This document shows, in pieces, positions 54,801 through 62,595 of a stretch of DNA of 64,000 nucleotides. Numbering within the stretch: position 1 is the stretch's first letter; each line of letters starts with the position of its first letter. The notes below the pieces were generated by a model that saw only the letters and a program-made list of their open reading frames with translations, searched no databases and had not been told where the DNA came from. This DNA is from Paraburkholderia phytofirmans PsJN (lineage in GTDB: Bacteria; Pseudomonadota; Gammaproteobacteria; Burkholderiales; Burkholderiaceae): positions 558,001 through 622,000 of the forward strand of contig NC_010676.1 of the NCBI RefSeq assembly GCF_000020125.1, read 5' to 3'. The translations under genes were made by a program, and so were the position numbers.

Positions 54801-55069
54801 AGGCGAGCCGTTTGCGTCTGCGGCCAATTTTGATGACGTCGATCGCGTTCATCATGGGCGTGGTGCCGCTGGTGCTATCGAGCGGAGCCGGTTCGGAGAT
54901 GCGTCATGCGATGGGTATCGCGGTGTTCTTCGGCATGCTCGGCGTCACGCTGTTCGGTCTGATGCTGACCCCTGTGTTCTATGTGGTGCTGCGGACGCTG
55001 GCGGGCGGAACGATTCACGTCGCGCAGAAAGATTCGCCGCACTATGGCGCGCCGGTGACGGACGCTTGA
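51884..55069 (+). CDS. ceoB: RND multidrug efflux pump, HAE1 family (CeoB/BpeF-like)
   Basis: 1061 residues, the standard length of AcrB-type pumps. N-terminal FFIDRPIFAGVLSVLILLAG, twelve membrane helices, two large periplasmic loops. The proton relay is intact: Asp410 and Asp411 in GIVVDDAIVVVENVERN, and Lys948 in GLSAKNAILIVEF. Motifs RPILMTSIAFIMGVVPLV near the C-terminus are typical of HAE1. By synteny with CeoB and BpeF it should export chloramphenicol, trimethoprim and fluoroquinolone-type drugs as well as natural aromatic compounds. Forms the tripartite pump with the flanking genes. Confidence 0.94.
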   Translation: MNISKFFIDRPIFAGVLSVLILLAGIISLFKLPISEYPEVVPPSVVVHAQYPGANPKVIAEAVASPLEEQINGVENMLYMQSQANSDGNLTLTVTFKLGTNPDLATQLVQNRVNQALPRLPEDVQRLGVTTIKSSPTLTMVVHLISPNNRYDMTYLRNYALLNVKDRLARIQGVGEVQLWGSGDYAMRVWLDPQKVSQRGLTATEVVNAIREQNIQVAAGVIGASPSVPGTQLQLSVNARGRLRTEGEFGDIIVKTTPDGGVTYLKDIARIELAASEYGLRSLLDNKPAVALAINQAPGANSLAISDQVRTAMKELAEDMPAGVEYKIVYDPTQFVRSSIEAVVHTLLEAIALVVIVVIVFLQTWRASIIPLIAVPVSIVGTFSLLLAFGFSINALSLFGMVLAIGIVVDDAIVVVENVERNIENGLSARDATYKAMQEVSGPIIAIALTLVAVFVPLAFMTGLTGQFYKQFAMTIAISTVISAFNSLTLSPALSAMLLRSHGAKEDFLTRVMNRVLGGFFRRFNKVFHRGSTEYGRGVTGVLRRKGAMLAVYAILLGATVLISRVVPGGFVPAQDKEYLIAFAQLPNGASLDRTEKVIRDMSSIALKQPGVESAVAFPGLSVNGFTNSSSAGIVFVTLKPFKDRGNKKLSAGAIAGALNQQYGAIKDSFVAVFPPPPVLGLGTLGGFKMQLEDHGALGYAELNKAAEAFVKKAAQTPELGPTFSSYQINVPQLNVDLDRVKAKQLGVPVTDVFNTMQIYLGSLYVNDFNRFGRVYQVRVQADAPFRQRADDILQLKTRNAAGDMVPLSSLVTVTPTFGPEMVVRYNGYTAADINGGPAPGFSSGQAQAAAERVAAEVLPHGVKLEWTDLTYQQILAGNAGLWVFPISVLLVFLVLAALYESLTLPLAVILIVPMSVLSALTGVWLTGGDNNIFTQIGLMVLVGLSAKNAILIVEFARELEHDGHTPLSAAIEASRLRLRPILMTSIAFIMGVVPLVLSSGAGSEMRHAMGIAVFFGMLGVTLFGLMLTPVFYVVLRTLAGGTIHVAQKDSPHYGAPVTDA

Positions 55070-55082
55070 GGAGAAAACAATA

Positions 55083-56684
55083 ATGAAACGCTTTGAATCT
55101 TTGAGCGGGTGGGGCCGGGCGGCTGCCAGCGGTTTGCTGGTCGCGTTGCTCGCCGCCTGCTCGTTGGAGCCCACGTACAAGCGGCCGGACGTGGATGCGC
55201 CGGCTGCGTTCAAGGAAGCGCCGGCGGCGTCGGCTACGGCGGGTGCCTCTGCGCCCTCGGCTGCGTCGGGTGTGTCGGCGCAGGACAACGGTACGTGGAA
55301 ACAGGCCCAGCCCGCTGACGACGCGCATCGCGGCGAATGGTGGACGATTTTCGGCGACCCGCAACTCAATGCACTCGAGGAGCAGGCTTCGGCTGCGAAT
55401 CAGGACCTGAAGGCGGCCGCGGCGCGCGTGCAGCAGGCGCGTGCAGTGACGCAGGCCGCGAAGTCGGACTGGTTCCCGAAGCTCGATGCGGGCTTCGGCC
55501 CGACGCGCGAGCGTGCTTCTGCGGCGTCGCAATTTCAGCCCGACAGCGTGGGCGGCACCAACGGCACCATCTGGCGTGCGCAAACTACCGCGTCGTACGA
55601 AGCGGATCTGTTCGGGCGGGTCGGCTCGAACGTGAACGCGTCGCGTTCGGACGAACAGCAAAGCGAAGCGCTGTTCCGTTCGGTGCAATTGTCCTTGCAG
55701 GCAGACGTCGCGCAGAACTACTTCCAGTTGCGCGAGCTCGATACGGATCAGGACTTGTACCGTCGTACGGTGGCATTGCGTGAGGACACGCTGAAGCTGG
55801 TCGAACGGCGCTTCAAGGAAGGCGACATCGGCGAGCTGGATGTATCGCGAGCCCGCAACGAACTGGCGAGTGCGCGTGCGGACGCCGTGGGCGTGGCGCG
55901 TCAACGCGCGGCGTCGGAACATAGCCTCGCGATTCTGCTCGGCAAACCGCCGGCGGATTTCTCGTTCGCGGAAGCGCCGCTGGTTCCGGTCACGGTGCGC
56001 GTGCCGCCTGGCTTGCCTTCCGATTTGCTGGAACGCCGGCCGGATATTTCGGCGGCTGAGCGCGCGATGCAGGCAGCGAATGCGCGTGTCGGCCTCGCGA
56101 AGTCGGCGTTCTTCCCGAAACTCGATATCACCGGCGGCGCCGGCTTCGAATCGGCGACGCTTGGCGATCTGTTCAAGTGGTCGAGCCGTGCGTTCATTCT
56201 CGGGCCGTTTGCCGGCACGGCACTGACGCTGCCGTTGTTCGACGGCGGCCGGCGCAAGGCGAATCTTGCGCAAGCCCGTTCGAAGTATGACGAGGACGTG
56301 GCGCAGTATCGTCAGCAGGTGCTGGTGGCGTTCCGTGAGGTGGAGGACAACCTGTCCGATTTGCGTTTGCTCGACGATCAAATGCGCGAGCAGAACGATG
56401 CGGTTCAGGCTTCGCAACGGGCTGCGCATCTGTCGCGCACGCAGTACACGGAGGGTGCGGTCAGCTACCTGGACGTGATCGACGGCGAGCGGCAGGTGCT
56501 GACTTCGCAACTGCAGGCGAGCCATCTGTCGGGCACGCAGGCGGTGGCGACCGTCAATCTGATTCGCGCGTTGGGCGGTGGCTGGGGTGATGTGAAAGCG
56601 GCGGATACGGCGGTGGGTGCGGTTGCGCCGGCATCCGCGCCGGTGACGGCCGCCGCTGCCGTGCAACAGGTGGCGAAGCAGTAA
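55083..56684 (+). CDS. opcM: Outer-membrane efflux lipoprotein, NodT family (OpcM/OprC-like)
   Basis: 533 residues. Lipoprotein signal with lipobox LLAAC (Cys26). The protein shows the duplicated TolC-like plan: WWTIFGDPQLNALEEQASAANQDLKAAAARVQQAR, RRTVALREDTLKLVERRFKEGDIGELDVSRAR (first repeat helices) and LRLLDDQMREQNDAVQASQR, YTEGAVSYLDVIDGERQ (second repeat), each within residues 80-500. It forms the trimeric channel of the efflux system. Ribosome site GAGGAG 8 nt ahead. A strong terminator follows. Confidence 0.93.
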   Translation: MKRFESLSGWGRAAASGLLVALLAACSLEPTYKRPDVDAPAAFKEAPAASATAGASAPSAASGVSAQDNGTWKQAQPADDAHRGEWWTIFGDPQLNALEEQASAANQDLKAAAARVQQARAVTQAAKSDWFPKLDAGFGPTRERASAASQFQPDSVGGTNGTIWRAQTTASYEADLFGRVGSNVNASRSDEQQSEALFRSVQLSLQADVAQNYFQLRELDTDQDLYRRTVALREDTLKLVERRFKEGDIGELDVSRARNELASARADAVGVARQRAASEHSLAILLGKPPADFSFAEAPLVPVTVRVPPGLPSDLLERRPDISAAERAMQAANARVGLAKSAFFPKLDITGGAGFESATLGDLFKWSSRAFILGPFAGTALTLPLFDGGRRKANLAQARSKYDEDVAQYRQQVLVAFREVEDNLSDLRLLDDQMREQNDAVQASQRAAHLSRTQYTEGAVSYLDVIDGERQVLTSQLQASHLSGTQAVATVNLIRALGGGWGDVKAADTAVGAVAPASAPVTAAAAVQQVAKQ

Positions 56685-56713
56685 TTCGTCGAATCACGGA
56701 CGAGTGGCAGACG

Positions 56714-56747
56714 CCGGGTCGCGCGAAAGCGCGGCCCGGTTTTTTTT
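56714..56747 (+). terminator. Rho-independent terminator of the efflux operon
   Basis: An 11-bp stem with one G-T pair (CCGGGTCGCGC, GAAA loop, GCGCGGCCCGG), 30 nt past the opcM stop, followed at once by eight T residues (56740-56747). Confidence 0.92.
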
Positions 56748-57059
56748 GCCCAAATCATTTTTCCCGCTTTCCTTCCAAAAATCCCTTCGTAGACCGCCGC
56801 TTTGTCGCCCACTATGATGAGTCGCACCTCATCTGGAGAGAGGCGATGACCTGTCCGACCTTCCGCTGTCCGCGCTGACCGCATTGCGCGTCCTGTCGCT
56901 GCCACGCGCGGTTTAAGCCGCACGTAGCGGACTTTCCGTTGCCCGACCTATCCGGCAAGCTGATTGCGTCTTGGAGCTAATCCCTTTGTAGACGCCTCAA
57001 AGCACACCATCGGATCGGCTCGCTTGAATCAAACCACGCCCGAAACTGACGAGTTCACC
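56748..57059. promoter_or_regulatory. Upstream region of the Met-type ABC importer operon
   Basis: 310 bp without a confident gene. Near 56819 a GATGA-GTCGCACC-TCATC hairpin stands before GGAGAGAGGCG and an ATG (56846) opening a 10-codon frame MTCPTFRCPR, which could be a short leader with two Cys codons. In another frame the segment LSDLPLSALTALRVLSLPRA recalls the N-terminus of CaiB/BaiF CoA-transferases, so it may instead be a gene relic. Neither reading is certain. Confidence 0.35.
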
Positions 57060-57899
57060 ATGCGCATTTTTCTGTCCACCGTGCAGCGCTTTTTCCACAC
57101 GCCGGCTGTCTCGCTCATCAGCGCGTTCGGTCTCGCGCTCGTGTTGCAGGCCACGCCCGCTTCAGCGGCCGACTCGCCCACGCTGAAAATCGGCACCGCA
57201 ACCAGCCCGCAAATCGAAGCGCTCAAAATCGCCGCGCGCGAAGCGAAAGAGCAGGGCCTCGACGTGAAGATCATCGAGTTCACGGACTGGAATACGCCGA
57301 ACGCGGCGCTCGCCAACAAGGACATCGATGTCAACTACTTCCAGCATATTCCGTTTCTCGAGAATGCGAAGAAGCAGGGCGGCTATAACTTCGTCGCAAT
57401 CGCGCCGGGCACGATCATGAAGATCGGTCTGTATTCGAAGAAGATCAAACGCTTCGACGAATTGAAAGACGGCGCGACGGTCGCGATCGCCAACGACCCG
57501 GTCAACGGCGGACGCGGCCTGCTATTGCTGCAGCGCGCCGGCCTCATCAAGCTGAAGCCGGGCATCGACTATCGCGCGACGACGCTCGACATCATCGACA
57601 ACCCGAAGCATCTGAAGATCGTGCAGCTGGAAGCATCGCAACTGGCGCGTTCGCTCGACGACGTCGATCTCGCACAGGGTTACCCGAGTTTCATCAAGCT
57701 CGCCGGCACCACCGATCCGAATAGCGCGCTGCTGTTCGATGGCCTGGAAAACAAAAACTACGCGATTCAATGGGTCGTGCGTCCGGAAAGCGCGAACGAT
57801 CCGCGTATCCGCAAGTTCATTGCGATCTATCAGCATTCGCCGGCAGTGCGCGCCGCGCTCGACAAAGCCTTCGGCAATCTCTACGCCGTCGCGTGGTAA
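57060..57899 (+). CDS. metQ: MetQ/NlpA-family substrate-binding protein
   Basis: 279 residues starting MRIFLSTVQRFFHTPA. Signal peptide ends near PASAAD; no lipobox cysteine, unlike many MetQ proteins. The NlpA-type sequence is clear: LKIGTATSPQIEALKIAARE, KIIEFTDWNTPNAAL, DIDVNYFQHIPFLENAKKQ, IANDPVNGGRGLLLLQRAGLI. The YFQHIPFL and NDPxNxGRxLLLL motifs are those of methionine-binding proteins. The operon carries monooxygenases, so the cargo may be an organosulfur compound rather than methionine itself. Confidence 0.85.
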   Translation: MRIFLSTVQRFFHTPAVSLISAFGLALVLQATPASAADSPTLKIGTATSPQIEALKIAAREAKEQGLDVKIIEFTDWNTPNAALANKDIDVNYFQHIPFLENAKKQGGYNFVAIAPGTIMKIGLYSKKIKRFDELKDGATVAIANDPVNGGRGLLLLQRAGLIKLKPGIDYRATTLDIIDNPKHLKIVQLEASQLARSLDDVDLAQGYPSFIKLAGTTDPNSALLFDGLENKNYAIQWVVRPESANDPRIRKFIAIYQHSPAVRAALDKAFGNLYAVAW

Positions 57900-57942
57900 G
57901 CCGCGCGCTGAGCCGAAACTGCAAAGCCCAAGGAGCCGCACG

Positions 57943-59349
57943 ATGGCAAAGAAAAAGATCTTGCTGAACGCGTTCAACATGAATGCGGTCGGCCACATCA
58001 ATCACGGATTGTGGACGCACCCACGCGACCGTTCGGCGCATTACACCGACCTCGACTATTGGACGAGCCTTGCGCAAACGCTGGAGCGCGGCAAGTTCGA
58101 CGGGATCTTTCTCGCGGATATCGTCGGCGTGTACGACGTTTATCAAGGTGGACCGGAAACGCCGCTGCGGGAATCGGTGCAGATTCCAATCAACGATCCA
58201 TCGCTGATCGTGCCCGCGATGGCGCACGTGACCAAACACATCGGCTTTGGCGTCACGTCGAATCTGACTTATGAACCGCCGTATCTGTTCGCGCGCCGTA
58301 TGTCGACGCTCGATCATTTGACCAAAGGCCGGGTGGGCTGGAACATCGTGACGGGCTATCTGGACAGCGCGGCGCGCGGCATGGGCCTCGCGCAGCAGAT
58401 CAGCCACGACGACCGCTACGACCGCGCCGACGATTACATGGACGTGGTCTACAAGCTGTGGGAGCAGAGCTGGGAAGACGACGCGGTGGTGCGCGACCGC
58501 GCGGCGCGCATCTTCTCGCATCCGGACAAGGTGCATCGCGTGAAGCACGACGGTCCGTACTATTCGATCGATGCGATTCATCTCAGCGAGCCGTCGCCGC
58601 AACGCACACCGGTCTTGTACCAGGCGGGGTCGTCCAGCCGCGGCGTCGATTTCGCGGCACGTCACGCGGAATGCGTGTTCGTCGGCGGCCAGAACAAGCA
58701 ATTGACGCGCTCAATTGTCGACGACATCCGTGCGCGCGCGGTGAGCTTTGGCCGCGCGCCGGACGACATCAAGATCTTTGCGGGCATTACCGTGGTAGTC
58801 GGCGAAACCGAACGGCTCGCGCAGGAGAAATTCGAGGAATACCGCCGTTATGCGAGCGCCGAAGGAGGCATCGCGCATTTCTCCAGTTCGACCGGCATCG
58901 ACTTCTCGCAATACGAATTGGACGAACCGATCTCCTACGTGAAGACCGAGTCGATGCAATCGGCCGTCGAGGCGATTTCGAAGAAGAGCGTGAGCGGTGT
59001 GTGGACCAAACGCAAAGTGCTCGAACAGATGACGCTCGGCGGCCGCGCGAAACCAGTGGTGGGATCGCCGCAGCAGATCGCGGATGAACTGGTGTCATGG
59101 ATCGAGGAGGCGGGCGTCGACGGCTTCAATCTGACGCGCACGGTGATGCCGGAATCGTTCGAAGACTTTGTGAATCTGGTGGTGCCGGAATTGCAGAATC
59201 GCGGCATCTACAAGGAAGATTACGATCCCGCGCCGACGCTGCGCGAGAAGCTGTTCGGCGGTGGGCGTGCCCGGCTGCCGGACGTGCATGCGGGCGCGCA
59301 GCATCGCCGGCGCGTGCAAGCCGCCGCACCGGTCGCGGCGGATGCGTAG
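57943..59349 (+). CDS. LLM-class flavin-dependent monooxygenase (NtaA/SnaA/DszA type)
   Basis: 468 residues from the ATG at 57943 (AAGGAG 8 nt ahead); the frame is open further upstream inside metQ. NtaA/DszA pattern: LLNAFNMNAVGHINHGLWTHPRD, FDGIFLADIVGVYDVY, GFGVTSNLTYEPPYLFARRMSTLDHL (all in the first 140 residues), GRVGWNIVTGYLDSAARGMG, and VLYQAGSSSRGVDFAARHAE for FMN binding. Such enzymes use FMNH2 and O2 to cleave C-S or C-N bonds in sulfones, sulfonates or aminopolycarboxylates. Its place between metQ and metN points to organosulfur desulfurisation. Confidence 0.88.
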   Translation: MAKKKILLNAFNMNAVGHINHGLWTHPRDRSAHYTDLDYWTSLAQTLERGKFDGIFLADIVGVYDVYQGGPETPLRESVQIPINDPSLIVPAMAHVTKHIGFGVTSNLTYEPPYLFARRMSTLDHLTKGRVGWNIVTGYLDSAARGMGLAQQISHDDRYDRADDYMDVVYKLWEQSWEDDAVVRDRAARIFSHPDKVHRVKHDGPYYSIDAIHLSEPSPQRTPVLYQAGSSSRGVDFAARHAECVFVGGQNKQLTRSIVDDIRARAVSFGRAPDDIKIFAGITVVVGETERLAQEKFEEYRRYASAEGGIAHFSSSTGIDFSQYELDEPISYVKTESMQSAVEAISKKSVSGVWTKRKVLEQMTLGGRAKPVVGSPQQIADELVSWIEEAGVDGFNLTRTVMPESFEDFVNLVVPELQNRGIYKEDYDPAPTLREKLFGGGRARLPDVHAGAQHRRRVQAAAPVAADA

Positions 59350-59367
59350 AAGAAGAGGAGCAAAACC

Positions 59368-60528
59368 ATGGCCAATCTTTTCGACGTCCCGCAATTCATC
59401 GAAGACGCGCCGTCTCTCGCCGTCAATCCTGATTCGCATGCAACGGCGACGCAACCCGCCGTGATATTCGACAACGTCGGCAAAGTGTTCGCCGACGCCC
59501 GCGGCGTGTCGACCGCGGCGCTCGCCAACGTCACGTTGAACGTGGCGCGTGGTGAAGTGTTCGGCATTATCGGCCGCAGCGGAGCCGGCAAGTCGACGCT
59601 GTTGCGGCTCGTCAACGGTCTGGAAAAACCGAGTTCGGGCGCGGTGCGCGTGAATGGCGTGAGTGTCGGCGAACTCGACGAGCGCGGACTCGTGGCATTA
59701 CGCCGGCGCATCGGCATGGTGTTTCAGCACTTCAATCTGCTTTCGGCGAAGACGGTGCGCGAGAACATTGCGTTGCCGCTGAAAATCGCCGGCGTGCCGA
59801 AAGCGGCGATCGATAAAAAAGTCGATGCGCTGCTGGAATTAGTGGGTCTGTCCGCCAAACGCGACGCGTATCCGGCGAGCTTGTCCGGCGGCCAGAAACA
59901 GCGCGTCGGCATTGCGCGCGCGCTGGTCACCGACCCGGACATTCTGCTTTGCGACGAGGCTACCTCCGCACTGGATCCGGAAACGACGCAAGCCATTCTC
60001 GCGCTGCTGCGCGATATCAATCAGCGTCTGAATCTGACCATCGTATTGATCACGCACGAAATGCAGGTGATTCGCGAGGTCTGCGATACGGTTGCGGTGA
60101 TCGAGCGCGGCGAAGTAGTGGAGACCGGTGCCGTGTGGCGGGTGTTCGGCGATCCGCAACATGATGCGACGCGCGCGTTGTTGCGCACGTTGGTGCATGA
60201 CTTGCCGATTGATCTCGCGAAACGGATCAAGCCGCTGAACGACATCGGGCAAGCGGACGCGCAGATTCTGCTGGACGTGCGTTTCACCGGCGTCGATGCG
60301 CGTGAGCCCGATCTCGGTGGCCTTGCGTCGGCGTTGAGTGTCGATGGCGGCCACGTGAGTTTCGTGCATGGCGGCATCGACCGGATTCAGGGGCATGCGC
60401 AAGGGCGCCTCGTAGTGTCGGCGCAAGTACGCGCGGACGATGGCAGCACGGTGCAGAAGCAGATCGCGGCGCTGCTCGACAGCGCGCGCCGCTATGCCAA
60501 TCATGTTGAGGTATTGGGCTATGTCTGA
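59368..60528 (+). CDS. metN: MetN-type ABC transporter ATP-binding protein
   Basis: 386 residues. A 30-residue extension precedes the ATPase core: Walker A GRSGAGKST, Q-loop MVFQHFNLLSAKTV, signature LSGGQKQRVGIARAL, Walker B ILLCDEATSALDP and switch ITHEMQVI. The C-terminal NIL domain (about 300-386: AQILLDVRFTGVDAREPDL ... GGIDRIQGHAQGRLVVS) is the substrate-sensing regulatory domain of MetN. Its stop overlaps the metI start by 8 bp. Confidence 0.92.
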   Translation: MANLFDVPQFIEDAPSLAVNPDSHATATQPAVIFDNVGKVFADARGVSTAALANVTLNVARGEVFGIIGRSGAGKSTLLRLVNGLEKPSSGAVRVNGVSVGELDERGLVALRRRIGMVFQHFNLLSAKTVRENIALPLKIAGVPKAAIDKKVDALLELVGLSAKRDAYPASLSGGQKQRVGIARALVTDPDILLCDEATSALDPETTQAILALLRDINQRLNLTIVLITHEMQVIREVCDTVAVIERGEVVETGAVWRVFGDPQHDATRALLRTLVHDLPIDLAKRIKPLNDIGQADAQILLDVRFTGVDAREPDLGGLASALSVDGGHVSFVHGGIDRIQGHAQGRLVVSAQVRADDGSTVQKQIAALLDSARRYANHVEVLGYV

Positions 60529-61177
60529 GTTGTGGCTTTCCGAACTCGCCGATGCGATTCGCGACACCATTGTCATGGTCGGCGTGTCCGCATTCGTCGC
60601 GGCGCTAATCGGCATTCCTCTGGCGCTGGTGCTGGTCACGACGACACGCGGCGGCATCTTTGAAAAGCGCGCGGTGAACAGCACGCTCGGTGCGCTCGTC
60701 AACGCGTTCCGTTCCACGCCCTTCATCATTCTGCTGGTTGCGTTGCTGCCGCTCACGCGTTTGCTGATCGGCACGACGATCGGCGTATGGGCCGCGATCG
60801 TGCCGCTCAGTATCGCGGCGATTCCGTTTTTCGCGCGTGTGGCCGAAGTGAGCCTGCGTGAAGTGGACCGCGGTTTGATCGAAGCCGCGCAGGCCATGGG
60901 CGCGCAGCGCCGCCACATCATCTGGCATGTGCTGTTGCCCGAGGCGCTGCCGGGCATTCTCGGCGGCTTCACGATTACCGTGGTGGCGATGATCGGTTCC
61001 TCGGCGATGGCAGGGGCGGTCGGCGCCGGCGGCCTTGGCGATCTGGCGATCCGTTACGGCTACCAGCGTTTCGACACGACGGTGATGGTGACGGTGATCG
61101 TGCTGCTAATCGCGATCGTCACGGCGGTGCAGTTCGTCGGCGACCGGTTCGTGCGGCGGCTTGCGCAGCGGGCGTGA
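60521..61177 (+). CDS. metI: MetI-type ABC transporter permease
   Basis: 218 residues from the ATG at 60521 that overlaps metN; the frame is open further upstream but only inside metN. Five membrane helices; the EAA loop EVDRGLIEAAQAMGAQRRHIIWHVLLPEALPGI (about 117-149) couples to the ATPase, and RSTPFIILLVALLPLTRLL plus AGAVGAGGLGDLAIRYGYQRF are MetI hallmarks. Completes the importer with metQ and metN. Confidence 0.92.
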   Translation: MSELWLSELADAIRDTIVMVGVSAFVAALIGIPLALVLVTTTRGGIFEKRAVNSTLGALVNAFRSTPFIILLVALLPLTRLLIGTTIGVWAAIVPLSIAAIPFFARVAEVSLREVDRGLIEAAQAMGAQRRHIIWHVLLPEALPGILGGFTITVVAMIGSSAMAGAVGAGGLGDLAIRYGYQRFDTTVMVTVIVLLIAIVTAVQFVGDRFVRRLAQRA

Positions 61178-61332
61178 TTGTATTGACCGTGAGGCTGCTA
61201 TTTGCATGAAGAATAGCGGCTCACATTTGCCGCGCCCGCATCACCGCCTATCATGCTAGCTACGGCATCGAGATCAGCCGTTGGCGCTCCGTCTGGCGCT
61301 GCTCGCCGAACAATTCTTCAAGTGGAAATTGC

Positions 61333-62535
61333 ATGAACGATCCTCGTCATGCCGACGCGTTGCAAACGCCTCAGGCATTCGCTGAGTCTGAGGTGCGCGA
61401 TCTCGCGGGTTTGCTCGACGCGCTGCGCGCCAGTGCCGCGCAGCGCGATATCGATGGCGGCCACGCCGCGCGGGAAAAACAATGGATCGCCGACGCGGGG
61501 CTGCTTACGCTCGCGGTGCCACGCGAATTCGGCGGCCTCGGCGCGCGCTGGCCCGACATCTACGAGACGATCCGCAAGATCGCGCAAGTGGACAGTGCGC
61601 TCGCGCATTTGCTGGGCTTCACCTGTCTGCAGGTGGTCAGCGTCAATGTATGGGGCAATCCGGAACAACGTGCCCGCTATCTGAGCGGCACCGTCGAAGG
61701 ACGATGGTGGTGGGGCAACGCCGTCAATCCACTCGACACCCGGCTCGTTGCAAGCGCAACCGATGACGGCGGCTATCTGCTCGACGGCCAGAAGGGCTTC
61801 TGCTCCGGCACACGCGGCTCGCAGATGATGACGGTCTCCGCACACGATCCGCTCACCGGCAAACCGGTCTTCGGCGTCGTGCCGACGACGCGTGAAGGCA
61901 TCACCGTTCACGACGACTGGAACCCGATCGGCCAGCGGCAGACCGATAGCGGCAGCGTGTCCTTCACACGGGTCAAGGTCGAACCCAATGAAGTGATGGT
62001 GCGGCCCGACACGCCGCATGCAAGTCTGCGCACGCTGATCTCGCAACAGGTGCTGACCAATCTGTTCGTAGGCATTGCCCAAGGCGCGCTCGACGAAGCG
62101 CGCGCCTACGTCACGCAGAACGGCAAGGCGTGGATCTATTCCGGCGTCGACAAGGCCACCGACGATCCCTACCTGATCCAGCGTTTCGGCGAAATGCGCT
62201 TGCAGGCGGTGAGCGCCGAAGCGCTGGCGACGCGTGCGGCCTGGCTGCTGGAAGATGCGTGGCAACAAGGGCCGGCGCTTACCGCGGAAACCCGCGCGCA
62301 GGTTGCGCTCGCCACGTCGGAGGCGAAGATCGTCGCGCATCGCGCCGCGCTCGACGTCAGCGAAAAATTGTTCGACGCCTGTGGCGCCCGCGCGACGCAC
62401 GCGCCGCTCGCGCTCGACCGTTTCTGGCGCAATGCCCGCGTGCACACGCTGCATGATCCGCTCGACTATCGTGTGCGCGACGTCGGCCGATACGCGCTCA
62501 CCGGCGCGTTGCCGGAAGTTTCTTTGTACACTTGA
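61333..62535 (+). CDS. Acyl-CoA dehydrogenase-fold flavin monooxygenase, SfnB/DszC-like
   Basis: 400 residues. Acyl-CoA dehydrogenase fold with VPREFGGLGARWPDIYETIRKIAQVDSALAHLLGF in the N-terminal domain (about 60-95), LDGQKGFCSGTRGSQMM in the middle beta domain and a C-terminal helical bundle with ATSEAKIVAHRAALDVSEKLFDACGARAT. The catalytic Glu of true acyl-CoA dehydrogenases is not at the usual place, and the pattern fits the SfnB/DszC group, which oxygenate sulfur compounds such as dimethyl sulfone derivatives or dibenzothiophene. It follows the met-type importer and LLM monooxygenase after 155 bp, probably as part of the same sulfur-scavenging unit. Confidence 0.8.
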   Translation: MNDPRHADALQTPQAFAESEVRDLAGLLDALRASAAQRDIDGGHAAREKQWIADAGLLTLAVPREFGGLGARWPDIYETIRKIAQVDSALAHLLGFTCLQVVSVNVWGNPEQRARYLSGTVEGRWWWGNAVNPLDTRLVASATDDGGYLLDGQKGFCSGTRGSQMMTVSAHDPLTGKPVFGVVPTTREGITVHDDWNPIGQRQTDSGSVSFTRVKVEPNEVMVRPDTPHASLRTLISQQVLTNLFVGIAQGALDEARAYVTQNGKAWIYSGVDKATDDPYLIQRFGEMRLQAVSAEALATRAAWLLEDAWQQGPALTAETRAQVALATSEAKIVAHRAALDVSEKLFDACGARATHAPLALDRFWRNARVHTLHDPLDYRVRDVGRYALTGALPEVSLYT

Positions 62536-62595
62536 GGCGGTTCGCGGCAGCCGGTACGAGGCGCCGCGTTTTATCCCCTTCAAGAGATTTCCGGA

